A stretch of DNA of 24,216 nucleotides from Chara braunii (lineage: Eukaryota > Streptophyta > Charophyceae > Charales > Characeae). Each line of letters starts with the position of its first letter. The stretch's first letter is position 1. The position numbers were made by a program, and so were the translations under genes. The DNA is taken from positions 1,739,406 to 1,763,621 of the forward strand of contig BFEA01000148.1 of NCBI GenBank assembly GCA_003427395.1, written 5' to 3'. Positions 1 through 8,493 of the stretch are shown here, piece after piece. Below the pieces are notes generated by a model. That model had not been told where the DNA came from, made no database searches, and saw only the letters and a program-made list of their open reading frames with translations.

Positions 1-42
1 CTTGCTGGGCATGCTTAGCAAGCAGCGCAGGCCACTTGATCC

Positions 43-175
43 TCGTTGTCCTCGTGTTCCTCGTCCTCGTCCTCGTCGCCGCCCTCCCCCTCGTCTTCCT
101 CCTCCTCCACCTCCTCCCCTCCCTCCTCCACCTCTTCCTCTCCGCCACCCCCTTCTCCCCCACCACCCGAACGTC
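43..175. repeat. pyrimidine-rich TCC/TCG tract
   Basis: A nearly pure pyrimidine stretch on the + strand made of imperfect CCT, CTC and TCGTCC triplets. It produces a poly-proline or poly-leucine open frame depending on phase. The poly-proline phase recalls the proline-rich N-terminus of plant LUL E3 ligases, and a LUL-like exon lies at 3205, but nothing else in the frame supports coding. I treat it as low-complexity DNA. Confidence 0.75.
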
Positions 176-396
176 GCACTTCCCCTCGTCAAATTCTTTG
201 ATTCCCATTTTCTTCTCCCAATCCCATCATCATATCCCATCTTCATGTCGCTTCTTCTCCTTTTCGCGATCAGAGTCGGTAAGGAAAGAAAAATGAAACC
301 ACCATAGCCTGTTTCTGCCCCCTTTCTCCATTCCCGGCACCATTGTGATAATCTTTCATCTTCATCGTCACTTCCTCAGTCAGCATTGTCATGGTG

Positions 397-399
<3 letters not shown>

Positions 400-453
<54 letters not shown>
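400..453. repeat. (CT)n microsatellite
   Basis: An uninterrupted CT dinucleotide run of about 54 bp, followed by GTGCGTGCGCGC. No coding signal. Confidence 0.97.
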
Positions 454-457
<4 letters not shown>

Positions 458-587
458 CGTGCGCGCGTACACAATTCATGGGTTCATGAGAACCACCCCC
501 CAAAAAGCATGACTGTGCCAGACTGTTTCGTTGGACTTTTACCAACTCATCAGGATGTTGAACGCTGACAGTCTGCCCACAATGCAT

Positions 588-790
588 TTGCGTGTGTGTG
601 GGTGTGTGCTTGCGTGTGCTTGTGCGGACGGGCGGGCGGGCAGGGCCATGAGTGAGTGTTGTCAAGTTCGCCTCGTGCATGCATCTGTGTGTGTGCGTGT
701 GGGTGCGTGCATGCATGTGCATGAGTGTTTGTGTGTGTGCTTGTGTGGATGGGCGGACGGGCGGGGCCACGAGTGCGTGTTGTCAAGTTC
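588..790. repeat. duplicated GT-rich block, period about 121 bp
   Basis: A GT-rich block containing GGACGGGCGGGCGGG and ending in TGTTGTCAAGTTC (ends near 667) is repeated about 121 bp later (ends near 790). The alternating purine-pyrimidine runs (GTGTGTGCGTGTG) could form left-handed DNA; that is inference from composition only. Open frames here on both strands are Cys/Val- or His/Thr-rich translations of the repeat. Confidence 0.75.
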
Positions 791-885
791 CCTATACACC
801 ACGTCGCTGCGCCGCCAAAGACAAGAGCATCCGCTGTGGCCCTATACACCATGTCGCTGTGCTGCCAAAGATAGGGCCAATTGTC
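790..885. repeat. 50-bp tandem duplication
   Basis: CCCTATACACC starts at 790 and again at 840. Each is followed by related sequence (RCGTCGCTGYGCYGCCAAAGA) before the copies diverge. The differences are mostly C/T transitions. No gene recognised. Confidence 0.75.
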
Positions 886-947
886 GCGCCCTCTTTTCAA
901 CGGCTGCGATGATCCAGGCTGCCCATTGTCCTACCGGGCCGATGGCT

Positions 948-1044
948 AGGATCGTCCTGCGATGGTAAGACTTAAAGATCGCCTGGATCCGACGGTCCGG
1001 ATTTTTGCACGATCTTGAAGTCTTAGAGTCTTAAGATTGCAGGA
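948..1044. repeat. imperfect foldback (hairpin) element
   Basis: AAGACTTAAAGATC at 967-980 pairs with GATCTTGAAGTCTT at 1011-1024 (13 of 14). An outer, weaker pairing brings TCCTGCGATGGTAAGAC near 952 against GTCTTAAGATTGCAGGA near 1028. The whole is about 97 bp with a GC-rich centre. It resembles a small MITE or a hairpin; I cannot see target-site duplications. Confidence 0.6.
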
Positions 1045-1048
1045 AAAT

Positions 1049-1417
1049 CTGGACCTCCGCACCAGTAGAGCCGCGTGTCGCCCGGATCGGCCAATTCTCG
1101 CATTAAGGATTTGTGTAAGTGTAGGGATATACTCTCTGTCACACAGAAACCCTACCTCACACATGCACACATTTTCCTCACTAAAAGAGGAACATGCACA
1201 CCAGCCTGGGACTCTCACATGAACCACCTGCAGTGCGCTCTACTGAAAGGTTGTTGCCGCCAGCGTGAGCAGTTGTAGACCAGGGGTGTCGCTGCACTAC
1301 ACTATACTCGTGCAAAACCAAGAGTGCAGCACCGCCGCACTGACTCAAGAAATGGGTACCATCGAGCTGTCAGAAACAGTTCAAGAAATCCACAGAAAAT
1401 TGTCGTCGCTGCACATA
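1049..1417. other. no gene recognised
   Basis: Unique-looking sequence of mixed composition with short open frames only. GTCGCTGCAC near 1289 recurs near 1405. No domain, RNA or element end could be supported. Confidence 0.5.
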
Positions 1418-1973
1418 CTCTAGAATTTTGCTCTAGTTACAGGATTTCATGAGCTGTCAGAAGGGGGGCATGAATTTCGCTCTAGGCTGTTCTTGAGTAC
1501 CAGCCTGGAACAACCGTTTTTTTTAGGGAGCTCCGAAGGACCGACGGAACGCCTGGAATTTCCTTGAGCGCACCTCGAGTCTGGGCGGACAACCCATGCT
1601 GACGCTGTCTGGTAGTGAAGCTTCCGAACTCTAGGTTTTCAGGAGTTCTCTAGAACGCGTGGGCCTTCGAAACTGACGATCAGGCCCACAAACTTTAGTT
1701 AATCCTACGGCTCTGGTACTGTGCCGTCGCGGAAAAAATTCCAGCCCGAATCTTACGCAGGAGAGCTCTCGGCGGGCGGACCAGACATGCCTCGCGGAAA
1801 CCCGGGAGACATTTGGGATGGTTCCACATCCAGACTTCTAGAGTGAAACTGGCGCTGCACCACAGTCATGAAAAACTGTCAGATCCCATAGTGCTACTCT
1901 AGAAGTTCAAGAGTCTAGAGCACATGCGGTGATGCGCGGGTTTCGGGACTTTTCTGGAGTCTGACAGCTCTAG
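1418..1973. repeat. cluster of CTCTAG/CTAGAG motifs
   Basis: CTCTAG occurs at 1418, 1431, 1480, 1629, 1648, 1897 and 1968, and its complement CTAGAG at 1838 and 1915: nine hits in about 556 bp, against roughly 0.3 expected at random on both strands. A second word, GAGCTGTCAGA, occurs near 1364 and 1450, with its exact complement TCTGACAGCTC near 1959. No open frame of 60 codons crosses it. Dense short motifs in both orientations are typical of subterminal regions of DNA transposons, but I cannot identify a family or termini. Confidence 0.6.
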
Positions 1974-2039
1974 ACCGTGAAACGTTTCACAAATATAGAG
2001 TAGTGCAGGGAGACCCCAGATCTTGCAACGGGTAAACAA

Positions 2040-2580
2040 ACTTACTTCGGATCAGTCACCGTCAAATCCTGTCCGTTGACAGGGAGTGTCAGCTGATGTT
2101 TGGCTAGCACGTGATTGGCATTCTTTGTTTCGTAAGGGATTATGAGCGTGTACCCCATGTGACTTTTTGTTTTCATACTTATGATGGCACTCAACATTGT
2201 ACTCATGCATGGCACACTGACATGGCATATCCTATTTGCAGACAGGGGCTGGAACGGCAGTGCCTGTCCATTTGTGGTTGCCGTGTCTGTGTTCCTAGCA
2301 CGTGGGAGCCATGTGGGCTGTGGGATGTGTCTGAATGGCACCATTTGTGTTCCTAGCCGTGCCTCTGTGTTCCTTGCACGTGGGAGCCATGCTGCAACTG
2401 CGGGAGTTGGATGCAGTGCTTCACAGTCCACACATGAACTGGTCCTCTCTGGTCTGCAGCGGTGGCCGCGTACCATAGGCACCACCCGCTCCTCGACTCT
2501 GCAGCCCAAACCCTGACTGGTCTGTTGTGCCAGTCTCTAGCTGTCTGCTCTGCCTGTGAGGGTTGACGGATCAATCATTT
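2040..2580. other. no gene recognised; short direct repeats
   Basis: TGTGTTCCTAGCACGTGGGAGCCATG-like sequence (word GCACGTGGGAGCCATG) occurs near 2297 and 2377, with a partial TGTGTTCCTAGC copy near 2347. Open frames of 111 and 155 codons exist on opposite strands but overlap these repeats and show no known domain. GCACGTGGG includes a CACGTG E-box/G-box core, which may be chance. Confidence 0.45.
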
Positions 2581-3204
2581 AGAATATCATACGAAACTTG
2601 GTAGAAGGTTGTAAGGCAAGGTTGGTTTGGATCTACCCATCTGTTGTTCTGGTGAAAACCCAAAGCACATCTTACTTTGAAATTTTCTATGTTCATTTGC
2701 TTGTGTACTCTGTTCTCTTTTTGAAGTTGCAGAGTGGAGACGGAAGCAATACTGTGCACCTTTTTTCTCCTCGTGTACTGTTCTCTGTAATCACATCTTT
2801 GTTTTCTGAATGGTGTGATGGGGGGGGAAATCTTGTGTCTTTTAGTGGCTGATCTTCATTGCCAGATAAGGAGCGCCTTTGCTAGCGTTTCCAGTTGGCC
2901 CAGTGTGTGCGTCTTGTGAGGGATGCAGTGCAAATGTTCAGTGAATTGTGCTTGCAGGGAAGCAAGGAAAGGAAACAGATGTATAGGGATGTATAGGGAC
3001 GCAAGGAAAGGAAACAGTGAATTGTGCCTCTTTAGTTCAAGGTGTGTGTGTTGTGAAGGTAGAGTCCTTGGGGATGCCAAGCAGCAATGCAGCTTTGATG
3101 TAGCATACTTTCGAGTGCATTTCAATTATGACTGATATGAGGATGTGAGGTGACTGCTGATGGTTGTAAGAATTAATTAGCTTTGACGATGGTCATGCTT
3201 GCAG
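2581..3204 (+). other. probable intron before the RING exon
   Basis: A T-rich stretch that ends in GCTTGCAG at 3197-3204, a plausible splice acceptor immediately before the RING coding sequence. It contains a local duplication: GCAAGGAAAGGAAACAG occurs near 2961 and 3001, bordered by AGTGAATTGTGC on both sides. I searched it for the missing first half of the RING (a CVIC-type motif) and found none, so the intron probably extends further upstream or contains an unrecognised short exon. Confidence 0.5.
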
Positions 3205-3450
3205 TGCATGTGTGTAAAATGTGCAGACCAACTTCGGCACCAGACGAACCGCTGTCCCATATGCCGTTGCGTTGTGGAATCACTTCTCGAGATCAATGTG
3301 AATGATCGGCAGGATGCTTCAGCTCCTGAGTCACAGCTGAATGCCCAGGAGGATCCAGCTGGATCGAGAGGCAAGGACCAGTCTCCACAAGAACGAGCAC
3401 TGCATGGTGCTGCCACTTGCAGTTCAAGTGGTCTGCCGCAGAAGCAATAG
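3205..3450 (+). CDS. terminal exon of a LUL/LOG2-like RING-HC E3 ubiquitin ligase (partial)
   Basis: The exon opens in phase 0 right after an AG acceptor at 3203-3204 and reads CMCVKCADQLRHQTNRCPIC, then RCVVESLLEINVND. This is the second half of a C3HC4 RING finger: Cys-Met-Cys-x2-Cys, 11 residues, then the last zinc pair Cys-Pro-Ile-Cys. The continuation ESLLEINV is typical of the plant LOG2-LIKE UBIQUITIN LIGASE group (relatives of animal MGRN1), which recruit E2 enzymes to ubiquitinate substrates. After the RING is a hydrophilic tail of about 50 residues rich in Ser, Gln, Ala and Gly, ending at TAG 3448-3450. The first zinc ligands (CVIC and the CRH segment) must lie in an upstream exon that I could not find. 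The family assignment is strong; whether the gene is intact is unknown. A position usually Gln in CPICRQPV is Cys here. Confidence 0.82.
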   Translation, partial: CMCVKCADQLRHQTNRCPICRCVVESLLEINVNDRQDASAPESQLNAQEDPAGSRGKDQSPQERALHGAATCSSSGLPQKQ

Positions 3451-4055
3451 TTCATCTGTTGCAATAAGGTGGTGAGAGTTCTGTCCCGTTCTCCCTTCTG
3501 TGTTTTTTTGTTCGCATCTGGTTTTGGATACTCGCCTCCTTGTGTGCTCTTCGCATGTTTACCGTGTGGGTAGTTGTTGTGCTGTGTCCCGACTGCCTTC
3601 CAGCTAATATCATGAGGCTGTGTTGTGTTTGGGGAAGACATTGGTGCTTCTGATCTTTCTGCATAGTTACGGAGAATGACAGAAGCATTCTGACGAAAAC
3701 ACGCTCCTAGCCGTCCCATCTGATACGTCGACATATCCACATATGTGACGTACTCAACAGGTTTATCCTCCACCGCTAGTGCTTTGCGGAACATAAGCCT
3801 TACCTTGGGAAAGAGCAGGTTTTCTCTGATCTAGAATGGTTGCACTGAAATAATCCCGGGCATGAGAGCGTGGTTCGACCTGATCAACTGGAAGAGTTCA
3901 TGAAGCCTTCGAATGGAAAAGTGAGAATTAAGCTCTTAGAAAAGAGCAGCTGACCTTCGAAAGAAGCAAAATTAAAATAGACCTAAGTGAAAGCAGAAAA
4001 GAGGGGGAAAACTAATACGTCAGATCTGATGTTTAGGGTGCCGCTGGATTATTGT
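3451..4055 (+). other. 3' flank of the RING exon
   Basis: Probably contains the 3' untranslated region. No canonical AATAAA signal is obvious; A-rich AAAATTAAAATAG occurs near 3967. A 205-codon frame on the - strand (3177-3794) is antisense to the RING exon and has no recognisable domain. Confidence 0.4.
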
Positions 4056-4138
4056 CCAGCGGACATGCTTCAACCCCGTGTGTTCTCAGATGACGTGCAG
4101 CGGACCTGCTTCAGCCCCGTGTGTTCTCAGATGGCGTA
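4056..4138. repeat. 42-bp tandem duplication
   Basis: Two copies of CAGCGGACMTGCTTCARCCC followed by CGTGTGTTCTCAGATGRCGT lie back to back, with about three differences. Confidence 0.85.
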
Positions 4139-4980
4139 GCAGACATACTGAGTGGCATACAGACTGATAAAGACCAATGTCAACAACAGAATGCGGCATG
4201 AAAGAGTTTCAATCCTCATCCACATGCAGCTTGAGGTTGTATGCTGAAAAATAACCTTGCTGGAAATGTCAGTAGTCCTGCTCAGCTTACCCTGTCTAGG
4301 GAATGTCAGTAGTCTTTGCTGGTAGCCTCCATCTCTGAAGGAGTTGCCTCCACTGCTGCCGTCCACAAAATGTAAGTAGCCTTGCTTTGGTCGCTGATAG
4401 CCTCCGTCTCTGTGACAGGTTAGTATCCTCCCTTCTCCCAACCCTCTAAAGCCCGTCGGCAGCAGGCACCATTTTTTCGGACGCTGCACGCCGACGGGCT
4501 CACTTTGTCCACAGTTTGGTGCGTCGGTTGGCTAAGATCTCCGGTTCCGATGAGGTTTTTTATTTCGCGCTTCTGCTCATGTGTGCACCCTCGGTGTTCC
4601 CCCATCGTAGATCTTGGGCCTTGGGCTCTTGGCGGGCCTTGGATGATGAGCGGAACAAACCGACAAATCGGTAGGCCTTTGGTTTCTTTGCGTCGGCCGG
4701 CAGGGCTTGGTGGTTTCCAAACATCTAGGTTAGGCCGTGCCCCTTTCGATCCAGTTTGCATTCATGAAGAACGTAGCAACGCTCACGAATGGGAACGGGA
4801 AAACGGGAAGACGGGATGGGAAAGGGGTAAGACGCCGGATAGCAGGCAGCAGAGCGGAGAGCCTGCAACAGCACACTCGTGCGAACACCACATGCGCACA
4901 CACGCACATCCTGGGCAGACCGTCAGGGTTCAACCTCCTGATGAGTCTGTGAATGTCCGATGAAACAGTCTGGCATGCTT
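4139..4980. other. no gene recognised; contains a GC-rich hairpin
   Basis: AATGTCAGTAGTC occurs twice (near 4264 and 4301). AGCCCGTCGGC (4450-4460) and GCCGACGGGCT (4490-4500) form a perfect 11-bp inverted repeat with a 29-bp loop. Open frames of 113-152 codons run across 4420-4963 on both strands, but none has a recognisable domain or an internal repeat that would indicate a protein. Confidence 0.45.
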
Positions 4981-5010
4981 TTTTCGAGTGTATAGTGAAC
5001 ATGACAGCAC

Positions 5011-5012
5011 AT

Positions 5013-5056
<44 letters not shown>

Positions 5057-5063
5057 AGAGANA

Positions 5064-5153
<90 letters not shown>
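5011..5153. repeat. compound (AC)n-(AG)n microsatellite
   Basis: A CA run, a short AG run with one N at 5062, another CA run, then a long AG run. The single N and the length suggest assembly uncertainty. Confidence 0.97.
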
Positions 5154-5155
<2 letters not shown>

Positions 5156-5343
5156 ATGCAGTTCTTGTATACTCTACGTCTACTCATAGAAGAGAGAAGG
5201 TAAGAGGGCTTTATCTGTGCACATCTATTTTTTTTCCTCCTTGCCTTACAGATACTCGTATTAGTTGCTTTTCTTTTCAGCTTCACTTTGAGTTCTGACG
5301 TCTGACATGCAATTCCACTTCTTGGGCGACATCTGCCGGAGAG

Positions 5344-5580
5344 CCAGATGGAAGACGATGGCAGGAGGAGGAGGAGGAGAGGAGGGAAGAGGAGAGAGAA
5401 GGACGAGGGCAGACGAGGAAGGAGGAGGAGGTGGATGATGAGGACGAGGCACACGGCGGCAGGATACAGGAGAAGGGGGAGGGAGGAGGAAGGAGGGGGA
5501 AGGAGGACGGAGGAGGATGAGTGGAGACGAGAACGAAGGAGGATGAGGAGGAGGGAGAATGATGATGGCGCATGGTGAAA
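5344..5580. repeat. GGA-rich purine tract
   Basis: About 240 bp of strongly purine-biased sequence (GGAGGA, GAGAAGG, AGGACGA). It gives rise to frames rich in Arg/Glu/Asp on + and Ser/Pro/Leu on -, including most of a 260-codon - strand frame at 4930-5712 that also crosses the neighbouring microsatellite. Such tracts can form triplex DNA; that is general knowledge, not shown here. Confidence 0.8.
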
Positions 5581-5945
5581 AACAGCCGAGGAGACAAGAA
5601 GAGAGAGGGCGTGTGAGTGAAATCCCATTTGGAAAACGGAAAAAAGGCAAGAAGGCACCTCTATGGGTGTCCTCTCTTGTTCTCTTCTCTCGTCTCTATG
5701 TAAATTTTGCATGGCCCAGTGCAGTTACGCACCTGACTATCTTGTCAGCATTGCGATGGCAGTTAGCTTCCTCAGCTGTGTAGTGTGTTGATGACAACAC
5801 ATGCTTCCAGGGGCTGAATGCACACCCATCTAGGCCGAGGTATAGTTTATTACCGATCTCGACGCCATCCCTTCTTGATGGACAGTTCATCACCATCCTG
5901 ACACCATGCTTCTTGATGGACACCAGTTGAGACAGCCGCAGAGTC
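5581..5945. other. no gene recognised
   Basis: Mixed sequence. CTTCTTGATGGACA occurs near 5871 and 5909. TGGCAGTTAGCTTCCTCAGCTG near 5757 resembles TGCCATTAGCTTCCTTGGCTG near 6254, so both flanks of the repeat at 5998-6165 seem to share sequence. Confidence 0.4.
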
Positions 5946-5996
5946 GTCGAACACAGGTGTCAAGATTGGTCCGTTACAAAGACACCTGTGTTCGAC
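5946..5996. repeat. perfect 16-bp inverted repeat
   Basis: GTCGAACACAGGTGTC at 5946-5961 and GACACCTGTGTTCGAC at 5981-5996 are exact reverse complements with a 19-bp loop. It sits right next to the left edge of a dispersed repeat. It may be an element end, a hairpin RNA or a binding site; nothing distinguishes these. Confidence 0.85.
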
Positions 5997-5997
5997 A

Positions 5998-6165
5998 TAG
6001 CCCTTGTCCCTGTGTACCTGCCCTGGTGCATCGGAGGGTCTTGGCACGTTTTTGGGCCCAGTGACTAGACCAGGGCTTGAGCCTGCATCTAGGATCATCT
6101 GTCGCACATTGGATCGGACAGCCCTAGATTCCAGTAGACACAGCGGTATCTAGCTGGGCCAGCGT
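5998..6165 (+). repeat. dispersed repeat family A, right-half copy
   Basis: The segment from CCCTTGTCCCTGTGTACCTG through GGCACGTTTTTGGGCCCAGT, GCCTGCATCTAGGATCATCT and GACAGCCCTAGATTC matches the reverse complement of 9620-9835. The similarity continues into TATCTAGCTGGGCCAGCG. It is the right half of the full copy at 9672-9968. Confidence 0.85.
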
Positions 6166-6840
6166 AGCGCAGTCATCACCACCCTGACTTGCTTGTCCTT
6201 CGGCATAGCGCAGTCATCAGGGCTGCTCAGGTTGTTCCTAAGGACTTGAATGACTGCCATTAGCTTCCTTGGCTGTTTAGATTGCGGACATACGTAGCGT
6301 ACTTGGGCACCATTTTGTATGTTTGGTGCTGCGATCTAGGATGTGGCATTCTTGGGTGGTGTGATCAAGTTGCGTGTGTTGTTTTAAAATTTGCTCAGAC
6401 ATGTGATATGGTGCAGAGCATTTGGTTGGCATTGGTTTTGCTTTGCGGAAGCTGGTGTACAGTGGTTATGACCCTGTGGATCTTTTGTCTGCTCTTTGCT
6501 GGTCATTTTTCTCTTGCTGCTATCAGTTCTCCATCTTAACAGATCTTCTGTGTCCACTTTCTTGGAGGAATCAGGTCTGCACAATTGGGCGTTTTATTGA
6601 GGGGTATGATGATACTTATGATCTTTTGGTTACTCTGCTTGGATATCACCATCTGAGTAGTAGTCTGGTTTCAACCAATGATTAGCTTCTCGTTTCTTCA
6701 CTTCCGAGGAGACTAAGCTCTGCTCTATGTGCTGGTTGTTCTCTCCTTGAATCTATATAGTCTATAGAGTCGGTCATTGGGATAAGATATAGTACTCGTT
6801 GTTCTCTGTGTTCCTATTCGTTTATCAAAGTCTGTTCTTA
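6166..6840. other. no gene recognised; possible edge of an organellar insertion
   Basis: Contains two AGCGCAGTCATCA copies near 6166 and 6206. Frames of 85-87 codons on + (6282-6539, 6422-6685) are Leu/Val/Cys-rich without known domains. The stretch 6560-6840 is more AT-rich and adjoins the group II intron fragment; it could be part of the same insertion, but I recognise no coding there. Confidence 0.35.
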
Positions 6841-6851
6841 AGATGGTCGTG

Positions 6852-6980
6852 GGAGCCTGGACTAGGCGCTAGCTTCTTATAGGCAGCAATCCATAGATTT
6901 TTGTCTTTCATAAGACTGCTGAATAGGCCACTGGCCCGGAATTCTTCATAGCTAGTGCTCCTTAGGTTATGAATATCGTG
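6852..6980 (-). pseudogene. group II intron maturase/RT, N-terminal fragment (mitochondrial origin)
   Basis: Read on the - strand, 43 codons give a peptide with SYEEFRASGLFSSLM followed by KDKNLWIAAYKKLA and SPGS. Plant mitochondrial group II intron maturases have this pattern at the start of the RT region (leucine-rich segment, x-L-x-x-AY-x-K-L/I, then S-x-G-S before the MTPG-x-DG block). Here the frame runs into HDHLKN instead of MTPGTDG and then stops, so the protein is truncated. Upstream there is a TGA before a usable start. No RT active-site segment follows. It is a dead fragment, flanked on its 5' side by intron structural sequence at 6990-7150. The call rests on my memory of the family. 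Confidence 0.7.
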
Positions 6981-6989
6981 CCTTTCTCT

Positions 6990-7150
6990 ACGTCATCTGA
7001 GCTTTTGGCTGATTGAGGAGTAGGCTCGAGTTTGAAGTGGGGTGCGACGAATCGTTGTTCCCACAGGCCACAATCTATGGTTCCCCCTAGATTCATGCAG
7101 TTAGTATTGCAGCCGGGTTTCATCCCTACGAATAGCAGTCGGTTCGATGC
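6990..7150 (-). pseudogene. group II intron 5' structural region (domain I-like)
   Basis: On the - strand the sequence reads GGGGGAACCATAGATTG, then TGGCCTGTGGGAACAACGA and TTCGTCGCACCCC. The order 'GGGGAAACC ... GTGG(C/T)CTGTGGGAACAACGAATCG' is characteristic of domain I in ORF-bearing organellar group II introns. It lies directly 5' of the maturase fragment, in the expected order, so 6852-7150 is a single piece of one intron. The left and right ends of the inserted piece are not resolved. Confidence 0.6.
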
Positions 7151-7459
7151 CCACCAATTGTACCCATGTGCAGACCATTGACATCCTTGCTGTCAACAAC
7201 AAATAGTTCGAATGACTTCCAGGTGCTGTCTGGGAGCATCACCATCTTTGCGATCGTCTCTGATATCACCTCAAGATGAACAACATCATTGCCATCAACA
7301 TTGCTATCAGCAGTGTCCTTTCTCGGCGGTCGTTCTGCTCCTCCTCTCGTCCACGTCCTTTCCGCCGACCATCTTCACGTTCGTGCTTTCCATTTCATTC
7401 TGCTTCTGTGTTGCATGCACACGAATGGGTAAGCATGATGCGGACCCAAGAATCTGGCT
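7151..7459. other. no gene recognised
   Basis: Open frames of 91 and 159 codons on + begin here and run into the repeat at 7460; they show no domain. Confidence 0.4.
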
Positions 7460-7580
7460 ACATCATCATCATGCCAAGATGCAATGAGGGGAACATACGT
7501 AGACAAAGGACTGGCTCAACACATCCATACATCATCATCATGCCAAGATGCAACGAGGGGAACATACGTAAACAAAGGAT
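7460..7580. repeat. tandem repeat, period about 70 bp, two copies
   Basis: CATCATCATGCCAAGATGCA followed by AYGAGGGGAACATACGTARAC occurs at about 7463 and 7533. The repeat puts IIIMPRCNEGNIR twice into a 159-codon + frame, which explains that frame's apparent internal repeat. Confidence 0.9.
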
Positions 7581-7901
7581 CCCTTCTTGCGAAAGACACC
7601 CATGGGAAGAAGATCCACGAATGATGGAGGTCGAAGATGGAGGTAAGTATGGGAAGGGCCAGAACAAGAGGGTGGGACTTCAGTGTGGAAGCCAAATTAG
7701 AATAGTGCATCATCGACTCCCACAAATACATCGTGAAGCCAGCTTGGGCATGTGAAAAATCCGATGTACGCAGAAGTGGGGCAAAACGTCAATGGCAAGT
7801 CCATGGCAAATGAAGGGTGTATGCTGAAGTGGGGCGACACGTCAACTGTGAATGAAGGTCCACGGGGCTGACCACCCGCTGATGCCGGACTGTTTTCTTC
7901 G
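7581..7901. other. no gene recognised; GGGCGACACGTCAA repeats
   Basis: Words like GTGGGGCRAMACGTCAATGG occur near 7777, 7831 and 8030 with AATGAAGGTCCACG following the last two, so this flank is locally duplicated around the repeat at 7902-8032. Confidence 0.5.
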
Positions 7902-8032
7902 TCTAAACATGCGATCGAGCCTATTGTGCCTGTTTGGACCAGTGCACTTGTTTCAACGATTGGACCGTTTTGAGGCCCAGAAGACTTCTGTCCGCTGCTG
8001 GGATGGACCAGGTCTGTCCTGTAATCCGTGGG
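7902..8032 (+). repeat. dispersed repeat family A, left-half copy
   Basis: From TCTAAACATGCGATCGAGCC through GCCTATTGTGCCTGTTTGGA, CAGTGCACTTG, GACCGTTTTGAGGCCCAGAA and CTGCTGGGATGGACCAGGT to TGTCCTGTAATCC, this matches the reverse complement of 9839-9968. It ends where the right half, found at 5998-6165, would begin. Confidence 0.88.
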
Positions 8033-8379
8033 GCGACACGTCAATGGTGAATGAAGGTCCACGTGCGCAGGAGCGTCCTTGAGATGGGCAAGTTAGATTG
8101 ATAATAGGTCAGCCTGGTAGGAGCTTCCCTGAGATGGGCAAGGTAGACTGGAACTAAGGAATGGACAAGGTAGCCAATGTCAGTTGGCTTGCTGCTGAAT
8201 GTGCATCTGTGCCTTGTGCATCTCGTCCTGAGCTTTTGGGATGAGACCCCACATCTTGTGTAGAAAAGTGGGTGTGCTGGGAGCATCGGTGCCAGCTCTA
8301 GGACGAGGGGAATCGGATTGGTTGGCTTGCTGCTGAATGTGCATCTCGTCCTGAGCTTTTGGGATGAGACCCCACATCT

Positions 8380-8493
8380 ACCATCAGATAATAATAGAAT
8401 AGATCCATCCTAGACTTTCGCCCCCACAAGTACATTACATGTAATTCATGAATGTATGAAGGCCACGAAGTGGGAGAGGCAGGATTCGAACCT
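8380..8493 (-). mobile_element. NUMT: short mitochondrial insertion carrying the 3' part of trnY
   Basis: The 114 bp sit precisely between CCCCACATCT and TGTGTAGAAAAG, which are contiguous in the paralogous unit at about 8249-8266. At most a single T is shared at the junction, so there is no real target-site duplication, as expected for end-joining capture of organellar DNA. On the - strand the insert starts inside a tRNA-Tyr T arm and runs into AT-rich spacer containing TTACATGTAATG. The mitochondrial origin rests on the tRNA piece. Confidence 0.75.
8471..8493 (-). pseudogene. 3' end of mitochondrial-type tRNA-Tyr (fragment)
   Basis: The - strand holds GGTTCGAATCCTGCC followed by TCTCCCA. 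This matches the T arm and 3' acceptor strand of plant mitochondrial tRNA-Tyr(GUA) as I recall it, whose 5' acceptor strand is GGGAGAG. The D arm and anticodon arm are missing, cut off by the insertion junction, so it cannot make a tRNA. Confidence 0.72.

Noticed and set aside
3177-3794. 205-codon - frame
   Set aside because: Antisense to the RING exon, whose + strand reading has clear family motifs.
4930-5712. 260-codon - strand open frame
   Set aside because: It translates a purine tract and an (AC)(AG) microsatellite including an N; Ser/Leu/Pro and Cys-Val runs, no domain.
7120-7160. B-box-like GGTTCGATGCCC, read as a tRNA T arm
   Set aside because: No A box at the right distance, and the stretch is better explained as group II intron sequence on the other strand.
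7276-7755. 159-codon + frame with an internal peptide repeat
   Set aside because: The peptide repeat is the DNA tandem duplication at 7460-7580; no domain.
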